From: Devosia sp. 66-22
Lineage (GTDB): Bacteria; Pseudomonadota; Alphaproteobacteria; Rhizobiales; Devosiaceae
Direction of reading: 5' to 3'
Assembly: GCA_001899065.1 (NCBI GenBank)
Contig: MKUZ01000030.1
Coordinates: 203,521-267,520, forward strand
DNA: 64,000 bases
Shown: positions 33,348 through 42,062 of the stretch, in pieces
Position numbering within the stretch: position 1 is the first letter of the stretch
Layout: the number at the start of each line of letters is the position of its first letter
The notes under the pieces: model-generated
What the model was told of the DNA's origin: nothing
Databases searched by the model: none
Seen by the model: the letters and a program-made list of their open reading frames with translations, nothing else
Made by a program: the position numbers and the translations under genes

Positions 33348-34559
33348 CTAGAGTCCTGCGTCGCCGAGCCCCTGCACCGACTTGGCCGGATGCTGGGGGA
33401 AGTACTCGACGAACTTTTCGGCCGACGCGAGGTCCTTGAGCCCCATGCCGGTGATGACGCAGACCACTGTCGCGTCGGGATCGATCTGCTTGTTGCGGCC
33501 GGCGGCGATCAGGCCGGCCAGCCCGAACGCTCCCGCCGGCTCGGCGAAGATGCCCTCGAGATTGGCAAGCCAGGCCTGGGCCTCGCGGATGTCGGCCGCG
33601 GTGGCCGACATCACCCGGCCCTTGGAGTCCATGATCGACTCGTAGGCCCACTTGCCGTCGAGCGGCAGGAAGTGATTGCCCTGCCGGTACTGCGGGTCGT
33701 CCATCGCTTCGATGGGCGCGTAGTGCGGATCAGAGCGCTGCACACCGTTGATGCGCGGTATCCGTGTCTCCTGCCCCAGTCCGATCAACTCCTTGAAGCC
33801 CTTGTGCAATCCGCCCGCGAGACCGCCACCCCCAACGGGCGTGAACACCTCGTCGGGCGCGCGGCCCAACGTGGCCGCGATCTCGAACGAGATCGTCTTG
33901 GTGCCCTCGACCATGAATGGGTTCATTGGCCGCGCCGAAATCATGGGGACGACGTTGCGGTCGGTGCAGTAGGCGAGAAAATCGCGATACATCGCGAGGA
34001 AGGGGACCACCGCTCCCGGCTGCATGGCCGGGAACAGGAACAGATGGGCGCCGTAGACGCTGATCTGCCGGCGCTTGCCTTCGGCGGTGTCGTCGGCGAC
34101 CCACACATAGGCTTCGTAGCCGTGGCGCGAGCAATAGGCGGAGAGCGCGTTGCCGACATTGCCCGACGAGATGGTGGCGTAGCGGGTGCGCCCCCACAGC
34201 CGTCCCATGCTCATCGCCGCCGTCATCTGCCGGTCCTTGAACGAGCCGGTCGGGTTGGAGGATTCGAGCTTGAAGAAGAGGTTGCGCAGCCCGAGCCGCT
34301 CGGCGATGCGCGCCGAGCGGACGAGCGGCGTATTGCCCTCGCCCATGCTCACGACCTGGCTCTGGTCGAAGGGGGTGAGGACGGAGCCGAACCGCTCCCA
34401 CATTGTCCCCGGACGCTTCCAGTTCGCGCCAAAGCCCTGCGCCGCCGCGGCGAGGTCGAAGGTCACGCTGAGCTGATTGCCCGCCGGGCTGATGAAGGTC
34501 GGCCCCAGCGGCAGGCGTTCGCCTGTCACCACATCCTGAAGCCACGCTTTGTCGGTCAT
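33348..34559 (-). CDS. Threonine-synthase-like PLP-dependent lyase
   Basis: A 403-residue fold-type II PLP enzyme. The cofactor lysine is in NPTGSFKDRQM, the phosphate loop is TPVGGGGLAGG, and SSGNVGNALSAYCSRHG is the substrate-carboxylate loop. The nearest named family is threonine synthase, but it sits inside a peptide-type ABC operon beside an amidohydrolase and no homoserine-pathway gene is close. That suggests a catabolic beta-elimination or ammonia-lyase role on an imported amino acid. Start at the ATG at 34559, after GGAG. Confidence 0.82.
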   Translation of the reverse strand: MTDKAWLQDVVTGERLPLGPTFISPAGNQLSVTFDLAAAAQGFGANWKRPGTMWERFGSVLTPFDQSQVVSMGEGNTPLVRSARIAERLGLRNLFFKLESSNPTGSFKDRQMTAAMSMGRLWGRTRYATISSGNVGNALSAYCSRHGYEAYVWVADDTAEGKRRQISVYGAHLFLFPAMQPGAVVPFLAMYRDFLAYCTDRNVVPMISARPMNPFMVEGTKTISFEIAATLGRAPDEVFTPVGGGGLAGGLHKGFKELIGLGQETRIPRINGVQRSDPHYAPIEAMDDPQYRQGNHFLPLDGKWAYESIMDSKGRVMSATAADIREAQAWLANLEGIFAEPAGAFGLAGLIAAGRNKQIDPDATVVCVITGMGLKDLASAEKFVEYFPQHPAKSVQGLGDAGL

Positions 34560-34608
34560 TTCCAGTTGCTCCGGGGACCATCGGTCGGTCCCATGTTGAA
34601 CTCGATGG

Positions 34609-35445
34609 TCAAAGGTTGCGGCGCTTGGGGTCGATCGCCTGGCCAAGGCCGTCGCCGATCAGGTTCAGCGCAAGAACCGTGAAGGCGAGGGCGAAGCCGG
34701 GAAACACCACCAGCCACCAGGCCTGCTGGAAGCTCGCGCGAGCCTCGCCCAGGATATTGCCCCAGCTCGGATTGGGCGGTTGCAGGCCGAGGCCGACGAA
34801 GCTCAGGCCGGCTTCGCCGAGGATGGCGTAGGCGAACAGGAAGGTCTCCTGCACCACGAGGGCCGGGACGATGCCGGGCAGGATGTGGACGAACAGGATG
34901 CGCCAGCGCGAGGCGCCGATCGACTTGGCCGCCTCGACATAGGGCAACTGGCTGAGCACCAGCGCGTCGCCGCGCACGATGCGGGCCGTCCGCGGCGTGT
35001 AGACCAGCGACAGCGCCAGCACGACGTTGACGGCGGTATTGCCGAGCGCCGCGAGGATCGCGAGGGCGAGCAGCAGGGCCGGAAAGCCCATCAGCACGTC
35101 CATCAGCCGCATCAGGAGGCCGTCGAGCCGCGGCGTGGTTCCTGCCACGAGCCCGATCATGGTGCCCACGACGGCGGTGGTGACCATGACGCAGGCGCCG
35201 ATGAACAGGCTATTGTAGCCGCCATAGATGATGCGGGCGAGGAGGTCGCGGCCGAGCGCGTCGGTGCCCAGCAAATGGTCGGCGCTGGGGCCGGTGAGAA
35301 TCTGGGCGTAGTCGAGGACGTTTGGCTCGTAGCGCAACGCCAGGGTTCCCAGCACCAGCAACGCGACGATGATGAGTGCGAGGAGGCCGCCAGCCACCAG
35401 CATGAGGTTGAGAGCGGATGGTCTCCGCAGCGCGAGGCTGGTCAT
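34609..35445 (-). CDS. Peptide/nickel-type ABC transporter permease (DppC-like)
   Basis: A 278-residue permease with six helices. Typical DppC elements are LLGTDALGRDLLARIIYGGYNSL, YVEAAKSIGASRWRILFVHILPGI (EAA loop) and LSFVGLGLQPPNPSWG. It is the first gene of the operon, and the order C - lyase - A - B - amidohydrolase - DF is unusual, since the lyase splits the transporter genes. It diverges from an IclR regulator. Confidence 0.93.
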   Translation of the reverse strand: MTSLALRRPSALNLMLVAGGLLALIIVALLVLGTLALRYEPNVLDYAQILTGPSADHLLGTDALGRDLLARIIYGGYNSLFIGACVMVTTAVVGTMIGLVAGTTPRLDGLLMRLMDVLMGFPALLLALAILAALGNTAVNVVLALSLVYTPRTARIVRGDALVLSQLPYVEAAKSIGASRWRILFVHILPGIVPALVVQETFLFAYAILGEAGLSFVGLGLQPPNPSWGNILGEARASFQQAWWLVVFPGFALAFTVLALNLIGDGLGQAIDPKRRNL

Positions 35446-35478
35446 GTAACACTACTCGACAACGTATCCCCCCGGATC

Positions 35479-35554
35479 GTCCTGCTGGAGGACTAGTCCC
35501 CTTCACAGGACCGATACTGTCCTGTATAGCGGACAGTGTGTCGGTATATAGGAC
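35479..35554. promoter_or_regulatory. Cluster of GTCC/GGAC half-sites between the ABC operon and the IclR gene
   Basis: Perfect inverted repeats overlap here: GTCCT-N5-AGGAC (35479-35493), ACAGGAC-N7-GTCCTGT (35505-35525) and ACTGTCC-N8-GGACAGT (35516-35537). A longer pair, TGTCCTGTATA with TATATAGGACA (35518-35554), matches in 10 of 11 positions. The 173-base divergent gap is the expected binding region for the IclR regulator. Confidence 0.6.
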
Positions 35555-35618
35555 AACGTTATCGGAGAACGTTCGGGGTGACAAGCCATCTTGCTCTCCC
35601 TGTGTGGAGAGGTGACCA

Positions 35619-36401
35619 ATGAGCGAGATAAGCCGCACGCGTGCGAGGGGCATCGACCGAGTGGTGGATGTGCTCGAGCACCTCAGAGCGGTGCGTCACC
35701 CCATCGGGATCGGCGAGCTGGCGCGCGCCATCGGGGCGCCGCGCTCGTCCATCTACGAGATCGTCGAGCGGCTGACCGACAGCGGACTGCTGGAGGTCGA
35801 CGAGCAGAACCAGGTGTATTTCGGCCCGTCGGTGTACTTCTACGCCGACGCCTATCTCGCGTCCCACCCGCTCTTCCGGCACGGGCGCGACGAGGCCATC
35901 CGCCTCTCCAAGGTGACCGGGGAGACGACGCAGATCTGCATGCTGCTGGGCAACAAATACACCGTGGCGTTCATGCAGCCGGGTTCGAGCCTCTTCCGCA
36001 TCATCTCGGAGACCGGAGTGCTGGTCCCCATTCCATGGACGGCATCGGGACGGCTGCTGCTCGCGGGAATGTCGGACGACAGCATCCGGGCGCTGATTCC
36101 GCCGGAGGACTACGTGCTGCCCGACGGCCGCGTCATCGACATCAAGGACTTCCTCACCGACGTAGCCGCCGCCCGGCTGACCAACCGAACGATGACGCTT
36201 GGGCTGTCCGACCCCTACACGGCCTGCCTCGCCGCGGCCATTCTCGATGAGAAGGCGCACGCGGTAGCGACCATCTGCTTCATGGTGCCGGCGGCGACGC
36301 CGCTCGAAAAGCGCGAGGAACTGCTCGACGAGCTTGTCGCGGCGGCCCGCAACGTCTCGAGCCGGCTCATCGACAAGCCTTGGGCGGCTGCCCCGCGCTG
36401 A
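35619..36401 (+). CDS. IclR family transcriptional regulator
   Basis: A 260-residue IclR protein: winged helix at residues 10-65 (RVVDVLEHLRAVRHPIGIGE, ARAIGAPRSSIYEIVERLTDSGLLE) and effector domain after residue 80 (VPIPWTASGRLLLAGMSDD, AAAILDEKAHAVATICFMVPA). It diverges from the peptide-type ABC operon and is the likely local regulator, given the dense inverted repeats between them. Effector unknown. Confidence 0.92.
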   Translation: MSEISRTRARGIDRVVDVLEHLRAVRHPIGIGELARAIGAPRSSIYEIVERLTDSGLLEVDEQNQVYFGPSVYFYADAYLASHPLFRHGRDEAIRLSKVTGETTQICMLLGNKYTVAFMQPGSSLFRIISETGVLVPIPWTASGRLLLAGMSDDSIRALIPPEDYVLPDGRVIDIKDFLTDVAAARLTNRTMTLGLSDPYTACLAAAILDEKAHAVATICFMVPAATPLEKREELLDELVAAARNVSSRLIDKPWAAAPR

Positions 36402-36453
36402 TCGCCACTTACCTTGACGCCCCGGGGCTTTTCGAGCACACATCGAACCCGTC

Positions 36454-36527
36454 GCGGGTGTAGCTCAATGGTAGAGCAGAAGCTTCCCAAGCTTACGACG
36501 AGGGTTCGATTCCCTTCACCCGCTCCA
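36454..36527 (+). tRNA. tRNA-Gly (anticodon CCC)
   Basis: A 74-nt cloverleaf with encoded CCA end. The acceptor stem GCGGGTG pairs with CACCCGC; the D arm is GCTC-AATGGTA-GAGC; the anticodon loop TTCCCAA gives anticodon CCC with T33; the T arm is AGGGTTCGATTCCCT. One mismatch sits at the bottom of the anticodon stem (G-A). Reads GGG codons. Confidence 0.95.
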
Positions 36528-36543
36528 GCCCACATCGTTGAGC

Positions 36544-36876
36544 TCAGAGGAAGTCGTCGCGCCTCGGGGTGAAGCTGTCGATCAGCTTGCCGGCTTCGAG
36601 GGCGACGACGCCGTGCACGAGGCCCGATGGTACGATGTAGGCGCCGCCGGCGGCGATGCGCTGCGTCACGCCGTCGATGGTAACGTCGAACACACCCTCG
36701 GCGACATAGCTCGACTGCACATGCGGATGGCTGTGGAGGGCTCCCACGCCGCCCTTCTCGAAGACGAACTCGACCAGCATGAGCTCGGGCAGGTCGAGCA
36801 CGACGCGGCGGCTCGATCCGTCGAGCTGGGTCGTCCTGCCGTCGCCAGGCTGTGCGAACACCTTGGGATCACTCAT
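36544..36876 (-). CDS. kdgF: Cupin protein, KdgF-like
   Basis: A 110-residue single-domain cupin. The metal-binding HSHPHVQSSYVAEG (motif 1, with the Glu replaced in the usual KdgF manner) and GGAYIVPSGLVHG (motif 2 His) are present. KdgF opens 4,5-unsaturated uronates from pectin or alginate. It lies 3 bases downstream of a KduD-like dehydrogenase, the next-but-one step of the same pathway, which supports the call. Confidence 0.8.
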   Translation of the reverse strand: MSDPKVFAQPGDGRTTQLDGSSRRVVLDLPELMLVEFVFEKGGVGALHSHPHVQSSYVAEGVFDVTIDGVTQRIAAGGAYIVPSGLVHGVVALEAGKLIDSFTPRRDDFL

Positions 36877-36879
36877 GGA

Positions 36880-37641
36880 CTACCTCGCGAGCCAGCCGCC
36901 ATCGACCGGGATGACGGCACCATGCATGTAGTCGGACGCGGCCGACAAGAGGAACACGGCGGCGTCGCCGATATCGGACGGTGCGCCCCAGCGGCCGGCG
37001 GGAATGCGGCCGAGGATCGCAGCGGAACGGTCGGGATCGGCGCGCAATGCCCTGGTGTTGTTAGACTCGATGTAGCCGGGGGCGATGGCATTGACGTTGA
37101 TGCCGCGCGCGGCCCACTCGTTGCAGAGGGCCTGCGTGACGCCGGCGACGCCGTGTTTGCTGGCGGTGTAGGCGGGGACGCGGATGCCGCCTTCGAAGCT
37201 GAGCAGCGAGGCAATGTTGACGATCTTGCCGGCCCGTCCGGAGGAAAGCACAAGCTTTCCATAGGTTTGGCTGAGGAAGAAGAGCGTGCGCAGATTGAGG
37301 GTGAGCACCTCGTCCCAGTCGGCCTCGGTGGTGTCGGCGGCGTCGGCGCGGCGGATGATGCCGGCATTGTTGACAAGGCCGTCGATCGGACGCTCTTCCC
37401 AGGCGGCCTCGAGCATGGCCCGCGCGCTGTCGAGATCCTCCAAACGACAGGGCAAAGTCTGCAAAGTTCCGGACACTTTTCGCACCAAAGTCGCGGTTTC
37501 GCTCATGTCGGAGCGTGCCACGCCGAGCACGGTCGCACCGGCCCGTGCGCACGCCACGGCGATACCTTGGCCGATGCCGGTATTGGCACCGGTGACCATG
37601 ATGGTCCGGCCCTCGAGCGAGAAGGCGCTGAGATCGGTCAT
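36880..37641 (-). CDS. kduD: 2-dehydro-3-deoxy-D-gluconate 5-dehydrogenase-like SDR
   Basis: A 253-residue classical SDR. Cofactor motif TGANTGIGQG, NNAG motif in LVNNAGIIRRADA, catalytic Tyr-Lys in VPAYTASKHG, and C-terminal MHGAVIPVDGGWLAR. The NNAGIIRR and YTASK context is characteristic of KduD. It pairs with a KdgF-like cupin 3 bases downstream. Together they handle unsaturated uronates. No KduI, KdgK or lyase gene is adjacent. Confidence 0.83.
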   Translation of the reverse strand: MTDLSAFSLEGRTIMVTGANTGIGQGIAVACARAGATVLGVARSDMSETATLVRKVSGTLQTLPCRLEDLDSARAMLEAAWEERPIDGLVNNAGIIRRADAADTTEADWDEVLTLNLRTLFFLSQTYGKLVLSSGRAGKIVNIASLLSFEGGIRVPAYTASKHGVAGVTQALCNEWAARGINVNAIAPGYIESNNTRALRADPDRSAAILGRIPAGRWGAPSDIGDAAVFLLSAASDYMHGAVIPVDGGWLAR

Positions 37642-37833
37642 TGGCGCGGGGCCTCCATATGCTGATCGCGCGCCGGCACGGTATCCACCGGCCGCGCCGC
37701 GATCATGGTCAGTCCCCTGCTGGCTCCCCCGCTGCCCCTTGAGGCGGGCGAAGGTTGGATTCGGATCGGGGTGAAGTCAACAGCCAGGACGCCAGGCGTC
37801 TGCGATACCGAGACTGTGGGGGTACAGCCCCGG

Positions 37834-38841
37834 TCAGCTCCCTGCCAGCCGCCTGATCTCAGCCAGGACGTCGTCGGCGAGTGGAATGCCGTTCGCCAGC
37901 GAGTCGCGGCGATTGGCGTAGCGGCGGTCGGCGGGGAGGCGGGCCTGGCCGGCAGCGTGGATGGCGTCGATCAGCACCTCGATGCGGTCGGCGAAGGAAT
38001 TGACCGCACCGCGATTGGGATCGATCAGGATGTAGGTCTGGCCGCCATGCGGCGTGGCGGCGCCGGGATGGTTGCTCCAGTCGATCTCGAACGAATAGTC
38101 GCTGCCGGCGAGCGCAGCGCCCATGATCTCCATCATCATGGCGATGGACGAGCCCTTGTGGCCGCCGAAGGGGAGCAGCGCGCCGCCCTCGAGTACCGCA
38201 TTGGGATCGGTGGTGGGATTGCCGTCGCGGTCGATGCCGGTGCCTTCAGGCAACTGCCGGCCCTCCCGGCGGGCGATCTGCACGTCGCCATTGGCCATGG
38301 CGCTCGAGGCCTGGTCGAACACCAGCGGATCACGACCGGCGCGCGGTACGGCAAAGCCGAGCGGATTGGTGCCGTAGAGCTTCCGGTGGCCGCCATGCGG
38401 CACAACCGAGGCCATCGAATTGACCGTTGCAAGCGCGAGAAAGCCCTGGCGGGCGAAGGGCTCGATGTCGGGCCAGACGGCGGAGAAATGGTGCGCCTTG
38501 CGGACGCTGAGCACGGCGATGCCATTGGTGCGCGCCTTGTCCATCAGCGGTTCGGCGGCCATGGCGAGCACCGGCAGCGAAAAGCCGTTCTTGCCGTCGG
38601 CGCGCAGCATGCCGGGCGCCACGTCTTCGAGCACCGGAACGGCCTTGCCGTCGAGCCAGCCGCTGTCGAGCGAGCCGAGATTGCCCTTGATGCGGAACAC
38701 CCCGTGGCTGTGCGCACCGTCGCGCTCGGCGCCCGCCATGTTCTGGGCGAGCAGGTCGGCGACAGGCTCGGAGCAGCCATGACGGAGGAAGATGGCGCGC
38801 AGCAGGGCCTCGAGTTCGGCGTAGGGAATGCGGGTGGTCAT
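37834..38841 (-). CDS. Ldh2/malate dehydrogenase-family reductase, likely delta1-pyrroline-2-carboxylate reductase
   Basis: A 335-residue NAD(P)H-dependent oxidoreductase of the Ldh2 family (malate/lactate dehydrogenase and pyrroline/piperideine-2-carboxylate reductases). Visible motifs are the N-terminal [31 protein letters not shown], the [11 protein letters not shown] loop and [18 protein letters not shown]. The ATG overlaps the upstream stop (ATGA). Next to two hydroxyproline dehydratase genes, it most likely reduces delta1-pyrroline-2-carboxylate to L-proline. It is the last gene of the 11-kb operon. Confidence 0.85.
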   Translation of the reverse strand: MTTRIPYAELEALLRAIFLRHGCSEPVADLLAQNMAGAERDGAHSHGVFRIKGNLGSLDSGWLDGKAVPVLEDVAPGMLRADGKNGFSLPVLAMAAEPLMDKARTNGIAVLSVRKAHHFSAVWPDIEPFARQGFLALATVNSMASVVPHGGHRKLYGTNPLGFAVPRAGRDPLVFDQASSAMANGDVQIARREGRQLPEGTGIDRDGNPTTDPNAVLEGGALLPFGGHKGSSIAMMMEIMGAALAGSDYSFEIDWSNHPGAATPHGGQTYILIDPNRGAVNSFADRIEVLIDAIHAAGQARLPADRRYANRRDSLANGIPLADDVLAEIRRLAGS

Positions 38842-39872
38842 GCGGTGATCTTGGGCCATGTGTCGGAGAGACGATAGCCGGCGGGCCAGGGATCGGCGGG
38901 GTCGAGCATGTCGATGCGCGTGCCCGAAATCCAGGCGCGGCCGGAGATGGAGGGGATGATGGCGGGCCTGCCGCCCAGCGTCGTGTCCGCTTCGATGCGG
39001 CCGAGGAACTCCGAGCCGATGATCGAGCGAGCGAGGTAGCGGTCGCCGACCTGCATCTCGCCCTTGGCCCGCATCACTGCCATCCGCGCCGAGGCGCCGG
39101 TGCCGGTGGGCGAGCGGTCGATCTTGCCGGGCTGGATGGCGACGGCGTTGGCTGCCGTGAGCAGGCCGTCGCGGCGCTCGACGGGCATGGCGATCTGGCA
39201 GAACGAGAAATGCGTCCAGTCGGCATTTGTCGGGTGCGCGAAACCGAGCTGCTCATTGGCGGCGCGGGTGATGCGGATGCCGGTCTCGGCGAGTTCGCGC
39301 GCTTCGTCGGGTGTGACCGAAAAGCCGAGCGACGGGGCATCGACGATGACGAAGCTGTCGCCGCCATAGGCGGTGTCGACGGTGAGCGTGCCGATCCCCT
39401 CGACCTCGAGCGGCACCTGCAGCTTGTCGGCAAAGCTCGGCACATTGGTGACCGTGATGCGCTCGGCCTTGCCGTCGCGGCATTGCGCCACGATCTCGAC
39501 GAGGCCGCCGGGCGCTTCGAGCGTGAGCCGTGTCTCGGGCTCGGTCATGGGCAGGATGCCGGCATCGAGGAGGACGGTTGCGACGCAGATCGAGTTGGAG
39601 CCCGACATCGGCGGCGTGTCTTCGGGCTCCATGATGATCCAGCCCATCTGCGCCCTGGGGTTCTTGGGCGGGACGAGCAGGTTGACGTGCCGGAAGACGC
39701 CGCCGCGCGGCTCGTTGAGCACGAAATTGCGCAGCGACTGGTCGCGGGCGATGAAGCGCGACTGCTCCCACAGCGTGTCGCCCGGCGGGGGCGCCACTCC
39801 ACCCACGATCACGTCGCCGACCTCGCCCTCGGCGTGGCAGGAGACGATGTGGATGGAGCGCGAGCTTCTCAT
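38838..39872 (-). CDS. Proline racemase-fold trans-3-hydroxy-L-proline dehydratase
   Basis: A 344-residue member of the proline racemase family. The two catalytic Cys of racemases are replaced: Ser90 in [13 protein letters not shown] and Thr256 in [13 protein letters not shown]. Loss of the second Cys to Thr is the mark of trans-3-hydroxy-L-proline dehydratases, which remove water to give delta1-pyrroline-2-carboxylate. It overlaps both neighbours by four bases (ATGA) and is followed directly by the matching reductase. The paralogue at 41054 keeps both Cys. The Ser/Thr pair means it should not racemise proline. Confidence 0.83.
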   Translation of the reverse strand: MRSSRSIHIVSCHAEGEVGDVIVGGVAPPPGDTLWEQSRFIARDQSLRNFVLNEPRGGVFRHVNLLVPPKNPRAQMGWIIMEPEDTPPMSGSNSICVATVLLDAGILPMTEPETRLTLEAPGGLVEIVAQCRDGKAERITVTNVPSFADKLQVPLEVEGIGTLTVDTAYGGDSFVIVDAPSLGFSVTPDEARELAETGIRITRAANEQLGFAHPTNADWTHFSFCQIAMPVERRDGLLTAANAVAIQPGKIDRSPTGTGASARMAVMRAKGEMQVGDRYLARSIIGSEFLGRIEADTTLGGRPAIIPSISGRAWISGTRIDMLDPADPWPAGYRLSDTWPKITA

Positions 39873-40972
39873 GCGATCACCTGGACTGGCTGGCCGAGCA
39901 CGTCGAATTTGGGCGTGATGCCGAGGCCAGGCGCGTCACTGGCGGTCATGAAGCCGTTCTCGCGCTGGGGCGCGCCATCGGCGATCGAGACGGTGACGTA
40001 GGAGTTGAAGTCTGTCGCGGTGAAGCAGAAGGCCTCGGGCGTCGAGCGCGCGAGGTGGGCGATGGTCGCCGTCACGATGTCGCCGCCCCAGGTGTCCTCG
40101 ATGGTCATCTTGATGCCGCTCGACACGCACAGATCGCGCATCTGGCGCGCCTTGGTCAGGCCGCCGACCTTGGAGATCTTGAGGTTGATGACGTCGAAGG
40201 CGTCCTCGGAGATGCCCTTCACCAGATCGGCAACACTGCCGATATTCTCGTCGAGTACGAAGGGCAGCGCCGTGCGGCGGCGGATCGACACGCTCTCCTC
40301 GTAGCTCATGCAGGGCTGCTCGATATAGACGTCGAGGTCGCGCACGGCGTTGACGACGCGGGCGGCATCGGACTTGGACCAGCCGGTATTGGCGTCGGCC
40401 ACGAGGATATCGGTGGGCTGGAGGATGGCGCGGCAGGCCTTGATGCGCGCGATGTCGTCGGCCGCGTCGCCGCCGACCTTGAGTTGGAACTTGGTGTAGC
40501 CTTCGGCGCGGTAGCCGGCGATCTTCTGCGCCATGACGGCGGAGTCTTCCTGGCTGATAGCGCGGTAGAGCGCGATCCGCTCCTGCTCGCCGCCGCCGAG
40601 GAGCTTGTAGACCGGCAGGCCCGCGACCTTGCCCAGGATATCCCAGCACGCGATGTCGATGGGCGCCTTCACATAGGGATGGCCGCGCAGCACGGCGTCC
40701 ATGTGATGGTTGAGCGGCCACAGATCGGTGGGATCATGCCCGATGAGCTTGGGGCCGATCTCCTCGATGCCGGCGCGGACGCCCTTGGCATAGGAGGGAA
40801 GGTAGGCCGAGCCGAGCGGGCAGCATTCGGCATAGCCGGTGATGCCGACATCGGTTTCGACGGCGACCACTGTCGAGTCGAACACCTCCATGAAGTTGCC
40901 GCCGCTCCAATTGTAGCGGCCCTCGCGGAGGGGAAGGTCCACCTGATAGACCTTGATTCCAGTGATTTTCAT
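39869..40972 (-). CDS. Enolase-superfamily enzyme, likely cis-3-hydroxy-L-proline dehydratase
   Basis: A 367-residue mandelate racemase/muconate lactonising enzyme family protein. Metal ligands appear as [12 protein letters not shown] and LDENIGS; catalytic lysines lie in KFQLKVGGD and LKISKVGGL. In this operon the fitting activities are cis-3-hydroxy-L-proline dehydratase or 4-hydroxyproline-betaine 2-epimerase. No betaine demethylase is nearby and a pyrroline-2-carboxylate reductase is, which favours the dehydratase. Overlaps the next gene by ATGA. Confidence 0.82.
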   Translation of the reverse strand: MKITGIKVYQVDLPLREGRYNWSGGNFMEVFDSTVVAVETDVGITGYAECCPLGSAYLPSYAKGVRAGIEEIGPKLIGHDPTDLWPLNHHMDAVLRGHPYVKAPIDIACWDILGKVAGLPVYKLLGGGEQERIALYRAISQEDSAVMAQKIAGYRAEGYTKFQLKVGGDAADDIARIKACRAILQPTDILVADANTGWSKSDAARVVNAVRDLDVYIEQPCMSYEESVSIRRRTALPFVLDENIGSVADLVKGISEDAFDVINLKISKVGGLTKARQMRDLCVSSGIKMTIEDTWGGDIVTATIAHLARSTPEAFCFTATDFNSYVTVSIADGAPQRENGFMTASDAPGLGITPKFDVLGQPVQVIA

Positions 40973-41005
40973 CGACGCTTCTTCGTGTTGGGAGTGGAAA
41001 CGGTG

Positions 41006-41034
41006 GCTTCGGCAGACATCGGAGCTGTCGAAGC
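41006..41034 (-). other. Intercistronic hairpin
   Basis: GCTTCGGCAG, nine-base loop, CTGTCGAAGC: ten pairs including one wobble, in the only sizeable gap (81 bases) among the enzyme genes of the operon. Possibly an mRNA processing or stability element after the epimerase gene. Confidence 0.4.
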
Positions 41035-41053
41035 GACGTGCGGGGTGGCGTCT

Positions 41054-42055
41054 CTAGACAAGCGAAAACCCGTGCGCGAACGGGTCGCGGTCGTCGATGT
41101 AGATGGTGTTGAGGCCCGTCTGGCGGGCCCAGCCGGCGATCGAGGGCACGATGCCGTCATAGTCGCCGACTTTGACGGTGCGCTCGACGCGGCCGTTGAA
41201 CACCGAGCCGATGATCGACTCGTGGTTGAAGGCGTCGCCCACCTTGAGCCTGCCGCGGCCGTACCATTGCGCCATCCGCGCCGAGGTGCCGGTGCCGCAA
41301 GGCGAGCGGTCGATCGCCTTGTCGCCGTAGAACACGGCGTTGCGCGCAGTGTTCTCGGGTCTGGTGGGCTTGCCGGTCCACAGGATGTGCGTGCAGCCGC
41401 GAATATTGGCGTTCTCGGGATGGATGAACTCGTAGCGCTCGTTCATCGCTGTGCGCAGCGCGGGACTCCAGCGCAGCAGGTCGCCGACGGTGTAGTCGGC
41501 GATATCCGTGAAGTTCTCCTGCGGATCGACGATGCAGTAGAAATTGCCGCCATAGGCGACGTCGACCCTGAGCCTGCCGAGCCCCGGCGCGTCGATCTCG
41601 AGGTCGCGCGAGTGGAGGAAGCTCGGAACATTGGTGAGCCGGACATTGTCCACATACTCGCCGTCCATGGTGTACTCGGCGACGACCTTGCCGGCGGGCA
41701 CGTCGAGGTTGACGACGCCGGGGGTCTTCGGCGTCATCAGCCCGTTCTCGATCGCCATGGTGACGGTACCGATGGTGCCGTGGCCGCACATATAGAGGCA
41801 GCCCGAGGTCTCGATGAACAGGATCGCGATATCGCAATCGTCGCGCGTGGGCGGATAGAGGATCGAGCCGCTCATCACGTCGTGGCCGCGTGGCTCGAAC
41901 ATCAGCCCTTTGCGGATCCAGTCGTGATGCGCGAGGAAATCGGCGCGGCGCTCCATCATGGAGTTGCCCTTGAGGAGCGGGCCGCCGCCGGCGACGAGAC
42001 GCACCGGATTGCCGCAGGTGTGGCCGTCGATGCAGGTGAAGATGTGCCGTGCCAT
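41054..42055 (-). CDS. 4-hydroxyproline epimerase
   Basis: A 333-residue proline racemase family protein with both catalytic cysteines: Cys90 in CLYMCGHGTIG and Cys253 in DRSPCGTGTSARM. It begins MARHIFTCIDGHTCGNPVRL, the standard N-terminus of bacterial 4-hydroxyproline 2-epimerases. It converts trans-4-hydroxy-L-proline to cis-4-hydroxy-D-proline. Placed 7 bases from the gene for the D-hydroxyproline oxidoreductase that would act next. Confidence 0.9.
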   Translation of the reverse strand: MARHIFTCIDGHTCGNPVRLVAGGGPLLKGNSMMERRADFLAHHDWIRKGLMFEPRGHDVMSGSILYPPTRDDCDIAILFIETSGCLYMCGHGTIGTVTMAIENGLMTPKTPGVVNLDVPAGKVVAEYTMDGEYVDNVRLTNVPSFLHSRDLEIDAPGLGRLRVDVAYGGNFYCIVDPQENFTDIADYTVGDLLRWSPALRTAMNERYEFIHPENANIRGCTHILWTGKPTRPENTARNAVFYGDKAIDRSPCGTGTSARMAQWYGRGRLKVGDAFNHESIIGSVFNGRVERTVKVGDYDGIVPSIAGWARQTGLNTIYIDDRDPFAHGFSLV

Positions 42056-42062
42056 GGAAGTC

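Noticed and set aside
33117-34682. A 521-codon plus-strand open frame opposite the PLP lyase
   Set aside because: Antisense shadow; the lyase on the minus strand has intact PLP motifs.
37642-37833. A possible small gene or promoter in the 192-base gap before kduD
   Set aside because: A TTGACT is present on the minus strand but the -10 is poor; the small hairpins (GACGC-CAG-GCGTC, GGGG...CCCC) lack T-runs and there is no convincing coding frame.
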